This document shows, one piece after another, positions 10,327 through 20,926 of a stretch of DNA of 64,000 nt. Both the position numbers and the translations under genes were made by a program. Source of the stretch: Apricaphanius iberus (lineage: Eukaryota > Chordata > Actinopteri > Cyprinodontiformes > Aphaniidae); contig JAPXFQ010001664.1 of the NCBI GenBank assembly GCA_028564705.1, forward strand, positions 124,001 to 188,000, read 5' to 3'. A model generated the notes under the pieces. It was given only the letters and a program-made list of their open reading frames with translations. It had not been told where the DNA came from and searched no databases. The stretch's first letter is position 1. Every line of letters begins with the position of its first letter.

Positions 10327-11765
10327 TAACATGCAAGTTGAAGGTTTTGATTAAGCTAATAATTTTAGTAGATCTGAAAGTTCAGCTGCATTAAAGCAGT
10401 TCAAGCATATATTAGGTTCAACCATTTTTGATGCTGCCTCATTAATTAAGGAAGAAGCAAGCATATTGGGAAGGTTCCCATTTATCTTATTTTTTATAGT
10501 CTATTTTATTTATAAAAAATTTCATGAAGTTGTCACTACTAAGAGCTTGGGGAATGGTTGGCTCGACAGAGCTATGATCTTGTGTGAGTTTGGCAACTGT
10601 ATTAAAAAGAATCCTAGGATTGTTGTTATTCTCCTCGATTAAAGATGAAAAATATGCTGTTCTGGCTTTTTAAAGGCTCTTTTTATAAAGCAATAGACTA
10701 TTTTTCCACACTAAATAAGAATCATGTAAATGCGTGGAGCGCCATTTTCTCTTTAGTTTTTGAACATTCTGCTTTAGGGTACGTAGCTCCAAATTAAACC
10801 AGGGAGCTAATCTTCTATGGCTAGCCACCTTCCTTTTCAAGGGGGCAACTTTGTCTATTGCCAGACGGAATTAACGCTATGAACTAAAATGTCAAGTTGT
10901 GAGGGGTCAGGAGTTAATTCACTTTTTTCTGTTGTATTTTTATATACTGAGGAAATTAAAGTTGGAAGAGCTTCTTTAAAACTTGCTACAGCGTTGTCTG
11001 ATAACGTTCTAGTATAATTAAGTTTTCTTTCAGGTTTAAAATCGTATGTTAGAGTGAGATTAAAAGTGATCAGAAAATGATCAGACAGGATAGGGTTATG
11101 TGGGAAGACTGTTATTTCTTCACAGTCAATGCCATAAGTCAACACAAGATCTAAAGTGTGGTGACAAGAATGGGTTGGTCCCTGCACAGTAAAGCCTATC
11201 TAGTCTAAGATAATGTAAAATAACATAAAAGCTCTATTTAGACTACCACTTTCACTATCAACATGAATATCGAAGTCTCCAACTATAATAACTTTATCAG
11301 TGTTTAAAACTAAGTTAGATAGAAAATCTGATATCTGATCTAAAAATTGAGAATAAGGGCCTGGTGGGCGATATGAGACCACGAATGAAAGTGGCTTTAC
11401 TGCTTTGTTATGTGTATGAGGAAGGCTAAAGATTAAATTTTCAAAGGAACTGTAACTATTATTTTTTGGGGGATTAATTAGTAAATTTGAATGAAAGATG
11501 GTGGCTACTCCACCTCCTCGACCAGTACTTCAAGGGACACTAAAGTTTAAGTAGCTAGGGGGAGTTGACTCATTTATTGTGACATGGTCCTCTTCCTGCA
11601 ACCATGTCTCTGCAAGACAAAACAAATCAATATTAATATCACAAATTAAGTCATTTACCAGGAGTGTTTTTGAGGAGAGAGATCTTATGTTTAGTAAACC
11701 ACATTTAATTGATTTATTTTTCTGTTCAGTCGGAGTTTTATTTATCTTTATGATATTTTTATACT
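10327..11765 (-). mobile_element. L2 LINE copy 1: endonuclease and linker of ORF2
   Basis: Minus-strand frames read an APE-type endonuclease: [20 protein letters not shown] and VIIVGDFDIHVD (about 11380-11265), then the C-terminal half with GPTHSCHHTLDLVLTYG and LSDHFLITF (11185-11050). The catalytic N/D in GDFN is changed to GDFD. A linker rich in basic and hydroxy residues follows towards the RT. Several stops and shifts (near 11200 and 10855) show it is inactive. Confidence 0.85.
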
Positions 11766-11825
11766 TTGCTCTAGTAGCATTAACTTTTAATTAATTAATT
11801 TTGGGTAGTGGATGGGAAACTTTCT

Positions 11826-12755
11826 CTATAGGGTAGTGGGTAGGTGACAGTCCCTGTTCCCTGAGTTGGACTCTGGGTTGTCACGGCAATGGGGAACTAG
11901 AGATAGCCTTATTTCCAGGAACCTTAATGTTCCTGGAAAGAAGGGCAGCGGCATCTGCGGTGGGATGGATGCCGTCTCTACGTAACAGTCCACGTTTTCC
12001 CCAGAATGTACCCTAGTTATCAATGTAGCCCACATCGTTTTCTGGACACCACCTTGACAACCAAAGGTGAAACGACAGCATAGGCCTGTACATGTCATCG
12101 CTACTACGATCAGGCAGGGGACCAGAAAAAATGACAAAGTCAGGGACATCTTTGTGGCAGCCCTCCACACCGAAGCTATGCTAATTTTAGTGACCTCCGA
12201 TTGCCGTAACCAGGTGTCATTGCCACCAGCATGGATAACGATCCTGTTATACCGCCGTTTGTCCTTGGCCAAAAGCTTCCGATGGGACCTAATGTCCGCT
12301 GCTCTGGCCCCTGGAATGCATTTGACAGTGGTCTTTCGTGTCTCTGGAGCCACGTTTCTAACTATGGAGCTGCCAATTACAAGAATCGGCCTCTCCTGCT
12401 CCGCGGGTGCGTCGCTGAGCGGGGCGAACGTATTGTTCACAGAAAGGGGCTGGAGGTTCGCCTGAGGTCCCGGCTACACGGGAGCTGTTGGAGGACGGCT
12501 AAGGAGTACTGTCCTAACTGGCTCCGCACTAGCTACCGCTGGGCCCGGCTGTTCTACAGCGTGGAGCCGGGCCTTTAGCTCAGAAACCCTTACCTCCAAG
12601 GCTACTAAAATGCTGCACTTATTACACCTACCATCTTCGCTAAAGGAGGCAGAGGAGTAACTACGCAAACATCTGACACAGAGAGCAGGAGAGAGGAGGA
12701 GATTCAGACAGAGACGGAGGAACAGGAGACAAAGCCTAGAAAACAAGTGTAGCAC
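11826..12755 (-). pseudogene. L2 LINE copy 1: ORF1 with Cys-rich, coiled-coil and SGNH/esterase-like parts
   Basis: The N-terminal part (12755-12474) has CVRC and CNKC about 20 residues apart, a possible zinc-binding element, then an amphipathic segment LVALEVRVSELKARLHAVEQ that looks coiled-coil. After a frame change, the part from 12440 reads ILVIGSSIVRNV, PGARAADI and VIHAGGNDTW, matching the Ser, Gly and Asn/Asp blocks of SGNH/GDSL hydrolases found as ORF1p in L2/CR1 elements. Esterase-like ORF1 proteins are thought to assist retrotransposition. The domain decays after about residue 100 of the 204-codon frame, and the two pieces are in different frames. Confidence 0.7.
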
Positions 12756-13100
12756 TTAACAAGTTCCCAAAACATAAAGAACACCAACAGAAAATAAGTG
12801 TTTCATCTAGTCTCTGTGTTAGAATAACTCAGAAAAGTTCTGGACTGAGAAAATTAGATAAATTAAAGAGGACAAGAGCACCGAGATGCTTCAGCCCAGT
12901 GAGTCACCAAACAGGAAATGACTCGAAATGCAGTTTCGCCGTCCCAGGGGGCAGTTAAGAGTTGGTCAGCAGCAATCAAATCAGAGATGAAGTACAAGAT
13001 ATATATATAAAATCTGAGTTTACCACTTTATTTCTAATAACTGCAGTGTACATTTGATATATATATATATATATACACACACACATCAACATAACTCATC
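12756..13100. other. Probable L2 5' untranslated region and AT/AC microsatellite
   Basis: Follows the ORF1 start on the minus strand and ends near a low-complexity stretch: a short ATATATAT run near 13001-13010 and a longer (AT)n(AC)n run near 13058-13085. The exact L2 5' end is not visible. Confidence 0.45.
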
Positions 13101-13140
13101 CAGGACTAGGTTAAACATGAACTCAGACCTGTTGGGGTTA

Positions 13141-14226
13141 CTATCTTTTAAAATAATGTAAAAATGCTGGCTCTGACGTTATAATTAACTTACCTATTGC
13201 AATAAGCAGGCGATCCCCGACGCATGAAAGTCTGATCCAGTTGTTGACCGCGATGGCTGTCACGACGTTCGCCCCTCTGTCTGTCGTCACACACACTTGT
13301 TTTTCTTCCTGAAGATTCCAGGAGCTGAGGAATTCCTGTAAGCCTTTGGATATATTTCCCCCAGTATGGTCCTCGGGGAAAAAACTTGTTTCCAGGCACT
13401 TGTTTTGTAGCATCCAGTCTTTGTCCACGTAGTGTACTGTAAGGCTCATGTAGGGGTCCAATGTACGGCTTGACCACATGTCCGTAGTGGACGCAAAAAA
13501 CTCCACCGACACCAGCGCATTTGAAACTTCAGTACGGATTTCCTCGTATAAAGACATGGTGACTTTAGAAAAGTACTTCTTGGATGGGAGCTTGTAGCGG
13601 GGATCAAACGTTTTAAGCATCTTCGTGAAACCCTCTCTTTGCAAACTGAATGGGCATCATATCCAGGGCAATACAATGTGTCATTGCATTAGTTAGTTCC
13701 CCCCAGCGTTTGCTACTTTTATCATAAGGTGTGCAGCTATTTAAAGATACGCTGATTGTTTGCTGAGCTAGCTTCTTTGTTCTCACCACCAGGCTAGATG
13801 AAGCGGACACGTCTTCACGTGCTTTAACAGCTTTGTTGTACTCCGACAAGTGCTTTTGCTTCAAATGATGAACAACAAGTTTGTCGTGTTTCCTCCCTTC
13901 GCTACGATGGTCCGCTTGCATGTTCTGCAAAAATATGTTGTTTGCTGAGTATCTGACGGGCGAAAACCAAACCAGTTCCACACCATGGAAGTTGCACTTT
14001 TTTTTGCTGACCAATTGTAGTTCATCTGAGTCAGTTAAAAAAACGCTTTCACCCTCCTCCTTCTCTTTTCCTGCCATGCTTCCTCCCCATGTGCGTATGA
14101 TCACATTTAAACAAAGGCACTGTGAATTCGCGTTTCGCCTATTTTCTATCGCGATATTTCATTTTCTTATCATTCGCCAACATTGTACCGGTGATACCGT
14201 GAAAGGTATCATATGGCCCTGCCCTA
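13141..14226 (-). mobile_element. ZBED-type hAT transposase, N-terminal half, broken
   Basis: Frames 14104-13613 and 13644-13141 overlap in different phases. The first contains a degenerate BED finger ending HHLKQKHLSEYNKAVK (about 13890-13850). The second reads FDPRYKLPSKKYFS, TTDMWSSRTLDPYMSLTVHY and CVTTDRGANVVTAI, which are core blocks of BED-finger hAT transposases. The C-terminal hAT dimerisation domain is missing. The outer end near 14205-14225 reads, reversed, TAGGGCAGGGCCATATGATA, like a hAT terminus. The opposite terminus is not found, so this is a truncated relic lying between an L2 5' end and Rex3. Confidence 0.78.
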
Positions 14227-16436
14227 ATCCAGTGTTCCCTCGCCAGGACGCGGGTCACCGGGGCCCCACTCTGGAACCAGGCCTGGAGGTGGGGCACGTT
14301 GGCGAGCGCCTGGTGGCTGGGCCTTTACCCATGGGGCCCGCCTGAGTTTAGCCTGAAGAGGCAACATGGGCCCCCCTTCCCATGAGCTCGCCACCTGTGG
14401 GAGGGGCCGTAGGGTTTGGGTGCAGTGCAAGATGGGCGGTGGCCAAAGGCAGGGACCTTGGCGTTCCGACCCTCTGCTGCAGAAGCTGGCTCTTGGAACG
14501 TGGAACGTCACCTCTCTGGTGGGGAAGGAGCCGGAGCTGGTGTGCGAGGTTGAGAGGTTCCAACTGGACATCCTAGGCCTTGCCTCAACACACGGCTCTG
14601 GCTCTGGAACTCGTCTGCTCGATGGGGGTTGGACTCTCTTCCACTCTGGAGTTGCTCCTGTTGAGAGGCGCCGAGCTGGGGTAGGCATACTTTTTGCACC
14701 AAGCAGCATATTAGATTACCCACCCTTCTTGGAGTCCACTTACTGGGGACTCCATCATTCTACTGGGGGACTTCAACTCTCACGTTGATAATGACAGTGA
14801 GACCTGGAGAGGCGTGGTTGGGTGGAATGGCCCCCGTCATCTGAACCCGAGCGGTTGTTATTGAACTTTTGTGCTCGTCATGGATTTTCCATAACAAACA
14901 CCATGTTCAAGCATAAGGGTGTACATGTGTGCACTTGGCACCAGGACACCCCTGGTCACAGCACAATGATTGACTTGGTTGTCATTTAATCTGACCTGCG
15001 GCTGCATGTTTTGGACACTCGAGCGAAGACAGGGGTGGAGCTATCCACCGACCACTACCTGGTGGTGAGTCGGCTCCGGTGGTGGGGGAGGACACCGGAC
15101 AGACCTAGCAGGCCCAAACAAGTTGTGAGGGTCTGCTGGGAACGTCTAGCAGAGTCCCCTGTCAGAAGGAGTTTAAACTCCCACCTCTGGCAGAACTTCG
15201 AACATGTCCCAGGGGAGGCGGGGGACATTGATTCCTAATGGGCCATGTTCCGTGCCTCCATTGTCGAGGCGGATGACCGTAGTTGTGGCCGTAGTCCTGT
15301 CGGGCCTTTCTGGCCTGTGGGACTCCGGCAGGCCAAGCGGAGTGCGGCTCAGATGGTCGCTGAGGCAAAAACTCGGGCTGGGGAGGAGTTTTGAGAGGCC
15401 ATAGAGAATGACTTCCGTATGGCTTAGAAGCAATTCTGGTCCACCATCCGTCATCTCAAGGGGGGGAAGCGGTCTGCCACCAACACTGTTTACAGTGGGG
15501 GTGGTGTGCTGCTGACCTCAACACGGGACATCTTGGGTCAGTGGGTGGAATACCTCTAAGACCTCCTCAATCCCACCGACATGCTTTCCTGTTTGGAAAC
15601 AGGGTTTGAGGACTTTGGGACTGTCTCTCCAATCTCTGGTGCTGAGGTCACCAAGGTTGTTAAAAAGCTCCTTGGTGGCAGGGCTCCGGGGATGGCTTAG
15701 ATTCGCCTGGAGTTCCTCAAGGCTCTGGATGTTGTAGGGCTTTGTTGATTAAACGCTGCTCTGCAATATTGCGTTCACATCGGGGGCAGTTCCCTTTGAT
15801 TGGCAGACCGAGGGGGTTGTCCCCCTCTTTAAAAAGGGGGACCACAGGGTGTGTTCCAACTACAGGGGAATCACACTTTTGAGCCTCCCTGGTAAGGTCT
15901 ATTCAGAGGCTCTGGAGAGGAGGGTCCGACGGATAGTCGAACCTCGGATTCAGGAGGAACAATGCTGTTTTGTCCTGGCTGTGGAACACTGGACCAGCTC
16001 TACACCCCAAACTGGTCTACATGTGTTTTGTGGACTTGGAGAAGGCGTTCGACTGTGTCCCTCAGGGAATCCTGTGGGGGATACTCCGGGAGTATGGGGT
16101 ACTGGGCCCTTTGATAGGGGCTGTTAGGTCCCTGTACGATTGGTGTCAGAGTTTGGTTCACATTGCCGGCAGTAAGTTGGATTCGTTTCCACTGAGAGTT
16201 GGACTCCGCCAAGGTTGCCCTCTGTCACCGATCCTGTTCATGACATTCATGGAAAGGATTTCTAGGCGCAGCCTAGGCCAAGGCCTCAGGATCGGGTCTC
16301 TGCTTTACGCAGCTGATGTGGTCCTGTTGGCTTTATCGGAACGTGATCTACAGCTTTCGCTGGAGCGGTTCGCAGCCGAGTGTGAAGCAGCTGGGATTAG
16401 GATCAGCACCTCCAAATTCAATCCCAATCTCACCGG
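14227..16436 (+). mobile_element. Rex3 (RTE-clade) LINE, endonuclease plus reverse transcriptase, degraded
   Basis: The endonuclease start LALGTWNVTSLVGKEPELV (about 14485) is followed by GSGTRLLDGGWTLFHSGVAP; an internal deletion follows near 14720. Then come NTMFKHKGVHVCTWHQDTPG-like and STDHYLVVSRLRW pieces. The RT reads CSNYRGITLLSLPGKVYS (about 15855), CFVDLEKAFDCVPQG (about 16025), VGLRQGCPLSPILF (about 16198) and LLYAADVVLLA (about 16300). The last replaces the catalytic YADD with YAAD. WQTEGVVPLFKKGD near 15800 and QGCPLSP are the sites I recall as those used to detect Rex3. The 3' end is lost into a Tc1 remnant. Confidence 0.85.
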
Positions 16437-17062
16437 ACCGTTGTGTAGAAAACCATTATTGACCCCATCCATAAGGAGGGAAAACCTCAAAAGGTCAATG
16501 CAAAGTAAGTTGGATAATCCTCAAGTGCTGTATCAAATCACCTTAATAAAAAGTTTTGTGGAAGGTTAAAGTGTGGAAAAAAAAGTTGCAGAAATTGCAG
16601 GGATGAATGCAGCCTGGAGAATATTGTCAGGAAATGGTTATTCAAAAGTGTTGGGGACCTTCGCAAGAAGTGGCCTGAGGCTGGAGTTAGTGCATCAAGA
16701 CCCACCACTCACAGACGGATCCTGGACATGAGCTTCAAATGTTCTGTTCCTCTTATGAAGCTGCTGCTGGTATGTTGTTTAGTGGTCCACAGTCCTCCTT
16801 TCTGATGAGAGCAAATGTTGCATCTCATTTGGAAACCAAGGTCCCAGATTCTGGAGGAAGAATAGAGAGGAACACAATCCAAGATCCAGAGATTCTATGG
16901 AGCATTGCTCAGAGAATGATGAGAGACATGAGACGGTACAATGCAGAAGAGCTGAAGGATGCTATTGATGCATCCTGGTCTTCCACCTCAACACCTCAGC
17001 AGAGCTACAGGCTGATAGTATCCATGCTACGCCTCGTTCTTGTAAAGTGTCTCAGATGACAT
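16437..17062 (+). mobile_element. Internally deleted Tc1-type transposase remnant
   Basis: Broken frames read a helix-turn-helix region (CGKKSCRNCRDECSLENIV, about 16575-16630; GVSASRPTTHRRILDM, about 16685). The first catalytic box SDESKCCISFGNQGPRFW begins at about 16803. It then jumps directly to the C-terminal part ILWSIAQRMMRDMRRYNAEE (about 16890-16950). The segment with the second catalytic Asp is deleted, so the copy cannot encode an active enzyme. No clear terminal repeats remain. Confidence 0.75.
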
Positions 17063-17324
17063 CTATTGTGAATTGTCGATATATAAATAATAAAGTGAAA
17101 TGAATTGAAAATTAAATTGAGGCAAGAAGTGACGCAAATGGAGCCTAAACCACCTACTGAGTACATATGCAGGATTAGACTTTTCAGAGGTCCAACATTT
17201 CTCTATTTGAAATCCTTAATTTAGTGATTTCATGATTTCATCCGGTTTGGTAGGGAGTTCAATATTCTAATTTCCTGAGATTTTGAATTTTGTGTTTTCA
17301 TAAACTGTAAGCCATAATCATCAA

Positions 17325-17627
17325 CATCCATCCATTTTCTGAACCGCTTATTCCTCAAGGGGTCGCGGGGGTCTGGTGCCTATCTCCAGCTGTCAACGGG
17401 CGAAAGGCAGGGTACACCCTGGACAGGTCGCCAGTCCATCACAGGGCCACATAGAGACAGACAGGACAAAAAACCATGCACGCACACATCCAAAAATAAG
17501 GACAATTTAGAGTGATCAATTAACCTGACAATCATGTTTTTGGACTGTGGGAGGAAGCCGGAGTACCCGGAGGGAACCCACGCATGCAGAAAGGCCCTGC
17601 GCTAACCACTGCGCCACCTACATTTTA
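17325..17627. repeat. Fish interspersed repeat with CATCCATCC end
   Basis: Starts CATCCATCCATTTTCTGAAC and contains CTGGACAGGTCGCCAGTC, GACAATTTAGAGTGA, TTTTTGGACTGTGGGAGGAA and a GCTAACCACTGCGCCACC end. I recognise this as a very common teleost repeat, but cannot assign it securely to a SINE or LINE 3' end. The tetranucleotide end suggests a LINE-mobilised 3' terminus on the minus strand. A truncated relative lies at 55199-55270. Confidence 0.65.
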
Positions 17628-17985
17628 TTTCATCAGCAGTAAACAGAAAATCATTAAATTAGCAGAAACAAAGGCTTGGAACCATCAGTATGCGTGCATT
17701 AATCTGTATAAGTTTCAATTGGAGTTACTGACATAAATGAACTTTTCAATAATTTTCAAATTTATCAAGATGTACCTGTTTGTTAAAAACAGTTAAAAAA
17801 TACACTAAATATATAGAAATAATCACTATTATATTATATAGTATATTTAAATATACAAAACAATAGTGGTCCTTGTAGTGTCATTTTGTTAAAATTCTAT
17901 TCAGTTATTCCATGAAAAAAACAGAAAATATGAAAATCGGCCTTTGTTATTATATCAATATTTACAAACATTAGCATTTCCAGCC
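17628..17985. other. AT-rich unassigned DNA
   Basis: No coding or repeat structure recognised apart from a short ATATTATATAGTATAT palindromic AT run near 17830. Confidence 0.35.
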
Positions 17986-17989
17986 AAAG

Positions 17990-18145
17990 TTAAGAGCCAA
18001 CGTAGAAGGTCCAAAGAGCCATGTCTTGCAGACTGTTGTAAAACTATGGAACAGTCTGGATGTAGGTCATAAACAATGCCAGCATATTCACCAATTTAAA
18101 AGGTCATACAAAGATCAAGTCTGGTCAGATATAGAGGGTCTTAAT
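17990..18145 (+). pseudogene. Short LINE C-terminal remnant
   Basis: A frame from 18026 reads MQTVVKLWNSLDVGHKQCQ, then IHQFKRSYKDQVWSDI. This resembles the extreme C-terminus (LWNSLxxxLKQCxxIxxFK) of many fish LINE ORF2 proteins. The reading then runs into a TTAA-type MITE at about 18148. A possible continuation, as a 3' tail, is at 19860-20200. The clade is not resolved. Confidence 0.45.
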
Positions 18146-19167
18146 GGATCTATATCATGCTATTTTACAGCTTTCAACTTCTGGGATAGAAATGTATATG
18201 ATAAAATGTTACCGTTTGTGATACAGTATTACTTTGTCTTAAAATGTAGCTTGTATCCTGTAGTCAATGGCTCGTTTTTCTATAAACACGCCTCCTGCAC
18301 CCTCTACTACGCTCCGCTGCAGAGCCGGGAGCAGATCAAACTGAAACAAACAGTACTAAGCTTAATCACAAACAGTATTCTTACAAATAATTTGAAAAGC
18401 AAAGACTACCACAATGAAACTCTGCTATATTAAGGGCTTAGACATTCGGTTTATTTTATTTTATTTTATGTAAAAAAACTGGAGTCAATAAAGCCTAATT
18501 CATTTGCTAAATCTCCAGGCTTTAGACAGAGCCCAAACCAATACAGCTGCGTCCACTAAGCAAATCTTTCAAGCCCAGTATATAAAAACGCCGTGGGTGT
18601 TGTTTGCACCCGTTTACTGAACATTCTGAGATGCTACAGATCAATCAATGCTATTATAAGATCACATAAGCAGCTTGATAAATGGCTAACACACATTAGC
18701 ATGTAGCCAGTTACTTCTCTGTCTATCTTTGATCCAGCTGCTGTTCTTTAAGAATGTAGAATAAAATCCTGTAATCAATGCAGCAAAAAGGGCGTTCTTA
18801 TCGAGAAAGTAAAAAATCCAACAGAAAAAAATTTTTTAAGCTGCAAAAAAACGAAGCTGCCATAAACTGTGAGAAGGACGGGGGTGTGTTTGAAAGTCTA
18901 CCAGGGGTAAGCCGCTCTGCCTGCAGGGGAGGTGCAGACATGTCTAGCACTCAACTTTCAACCAGTGACGTCACGAGTTGAACACTCAGTCAATTTCTAG
19001 GAGAGGGAGGGGCAGCTGCTCAGAGGGCAGAATTTAGGAGGATTACTCAGACATGCATGAATTAAGCTAAAAACCACTCTGGTGGGGGGTTTTTAATGAG
19101 AAAATTGCATTACCATATGGTTGAAAACTCCAAAAATGTGATTTTGCATGATATAAGCCCTTTGAAT
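18146..19167. mobile_element. TTAA-type MITE family A, long copy
   Basis: The left end near 18150 reads TTAATGGATCTATATCATGC; the right end reads GCATGATATAAGCCCTTTGA at about 19147-19166, its inverted and slightly diverged form. The same ends and interior recur at 55729-56530 and, for one half, at 24379-24660. The family shows TTAA at intact ends, fitting piggyBac or Kolobok superfamilies. Frames inside (18026-18433 tail; 18778-18981) show no domain. Confidence 0.7.
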
Positions 19168-19193
19168 GTATATCTTTATTTAGTTTAGTTGTG

Positions 19194-19671
19194 TTAAAGC
19201 CCCCGTGTGTAAGAAATACCTCCAACTAGTGGTGTGCTAAGTGAATTGAAGCAACTGAGCAGTTTTCTCTGGCTTCTCGCCGTTAAAACACATCATTACT
19301 ACTACGGAAGCTGCGGAGTGTCATAATTGTGATCATGTCAACGTTTGGCACAAGCTTGATTGTCTCGTCAGGTGATGAGGTACAGAACCATACATAATTC
19401 TGCTTTATTTATGCAGGTTGCTCGTTTTTCTTTTCATCTCTTCCAACGTCACTGGTTAAAACACGTAAAGCTAACAAGTTTAATCTCTTTGGGCTAACGT
19501 ATTCAAAAAATGCCGGTGCACCCTCTGTATCTATAAACAACGTATTATAAGACACGAGAACGCTTTCATGATAATGTGATTGTGATTAGACCTCAGTAAA
19601 ATACGTATTTATGAAAGCAGTACTTGATTTTTCTAATAAAAAGCTGAATTTGTTAAACACTGGACCTTTAA
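19194..19671. mobile_element. TTAA-type MITE family B
   Basis: TTAA occurs at 19194-19197 and 19668-19671. Just inside, the left end AAGCCCCCGTGTGTAAG and the reversed right end AAGGTCCAGTGTTTAAC form an imperfect inverted repeat of about 17 bp. It is 478 bp including both TTAAs, with no transposase. It sits only 27 bp from MITE A, so both may have landed in one LINE remnant. Confidence 0.68.
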
Positions 19672-20653
19672 GTATGATTGTTTTATTATTGTTAGAAATT
19701 GCCCATCACCGTTACTGGTTGAGTTATCTTTACCATTGCTGGTACTTTTTATTTATTACCATTGTTGGTATTTAATTGTTATTTTTAATGAAATAGCATA
19801 TTGTTAACAGTGGTAACAATATCATGACACACTTCAGTAATTCAGCCTAAATATACCTGTTAATTGTTATGTGGATGTAAGCTTTAATGCAAAACGTTGA
19901 GTTCAGACTTTGGATAGTTTGCTGTTATTATTATTTTTATTATTATTATTATTACCTTTAAGATGTAACGGTGAAGCCGATTGAATTGTATTCATGAGTA
20001 CATGGGGGTAGGATTGTTAAGTTTTCTTTTTCCTACTCCATTTCATGCAAATTTGATTTATTATTCTGTAAAGCATGTAAATTCTATTTTCTTAATTTTT
20101 TTCTTTTCTTTTTCTATTGAAGTATGTAAGGCTATAGGTGGCAACTCACCTGTGTGTATATTGAAAAATTGCCTGAAATAAATAAATAATCAAATCAAAA
20201 CCCTTGTTCTAAGAAATGAAAATGGAACTAGTCATATATTTACCATCATGAAGTTTCTATCACAGTCTTGTCCTGAAGTGGCTGAATCCACTGTAGTCGG
20301 TGCACAGACTTAAAAAATTAAAAGAATTATGCAAAATACTTTCAGCCCATTTAGCTGTGTAATTTGAATACATAAGGCTTAATGCGATAGATAGCTGATT
20401 AAGGCATTGGCTTTGCTTTTCTTAGGGATTTGAATTCCTATTTATTCCCTAAAACGTAGGCGTAAAATCCAATTATGCAAGAGTACTCTGTGGCTGAATG
20501 AATGGAAGCACAGTGGTACAGTGTCTCTCTTATCCGTGTTCCTCCATTGCTCCCTTGCATAGAGCCAACAATTAATAGTGTCAGCTAGCGGAAGACTGCT
20601 GAGTTGAAGTTTGGGGGAAATCTTCATCACAGACTTTTACTTCTCACCAACAG
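19672..20653. other. LINE 3'-tail-like DNA, then intron sequence before the first visible exon
   Basis: About 19860-20200 has features of a plus-strand LINE 3' end: a TTATTATTATT run, TTTTTCCTACTCCATTTCATGC-like text, and an AATAAATAAATAA tail at 20178-20190. The rest, to the splice acceptor at 20653, shows nothing recognisable. No upstream atp2b exon was recognised here. Confidence 0.4.
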
Positions 20654-20741
20654 ATTGAACAGGAACGCATAGACAAAATCTGGCCCAAACTTCGTGTGTT
20701 GGCTCGATCCTCTCCAACAGACAAGCACACACTGGTTAAAG
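20654..20741 (+). CDS. atp2b: Plasma-membrane Ca2+-ATPase (ATP2B) exon: P-domain segment before the hinge
   Basis: This 88-bp exon has an acceptor ending CCAACAG and a donor GGTGAGCC, and encodes 29 codons plus one base ([20 protein letters not shown], then PTDKHTLVK). PMCA is a P2B-type ATPase that exports cytosolic Ca2+ across the plasma membrane, driven by ATP and stimulated by calmodulin. [18 protein letters not shown] is a signature of the cytosolic phosphorylation domain. I chose the boundaries because the join to 20820 regenerates the conserved Gly and keeps frame. Upstream exons, including the phosphorylated-Asp DKTG motif, are not visible. IDKIWPK, by recall, favours PMCA2 over PMCA3. 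Confidence 0.95.
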
Positions 20742-20819
20742 GTGAGCCACGAGGTTTGATCACTAAAGCACAAATTTGTTTACATTTTCAGCCTGTTTTT
20801 CCCGCCGCCATGTTTCTAG

Positions 20820-20926
20820 GCATTATTGACAGCACCATCTTGGAGCAGAGGCAGGTCGTCGCGGTAACGGGAGATGGGACTAATGACGGACCAGCTTTGA
20901 AGAAGGCTGATGTGGGCTTCGCCATG
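20820..20926 (+). CDS. atp2b: Plasma-membrane Ca2+-ATPase exon: hinge motif TGDGTNDGP
   Basis: A 107-bp exon with acceptor TTTCTAG and donor GTAAGC. Two bases complete the Gly begun upstream, then 35 codons read [30 protein letters not shown] and [14 protein letters not shown] is the P-type ATPase hinge that binds Mg2+ and positions the phosphoryl group; its aspartates are intact. The DSTILEQRQ stretch is the paralogue-variable part. The intron to the previous exon is only 78 bp, while the next is 8.3 kb. Confidence 0.96.

Noticed and set aside
12067..12578. Plus-strand frames of 115-132 codons
   Set aside because: They are the antisense of the L2 ORF1 region.
1..20653. Earlier atp2b exons
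   Set aside because: I looked for the phosphorylation-site and nucleotide-binding exons and for the exon ending NEKGE; none was recognised. A spliced alignment would settle it.
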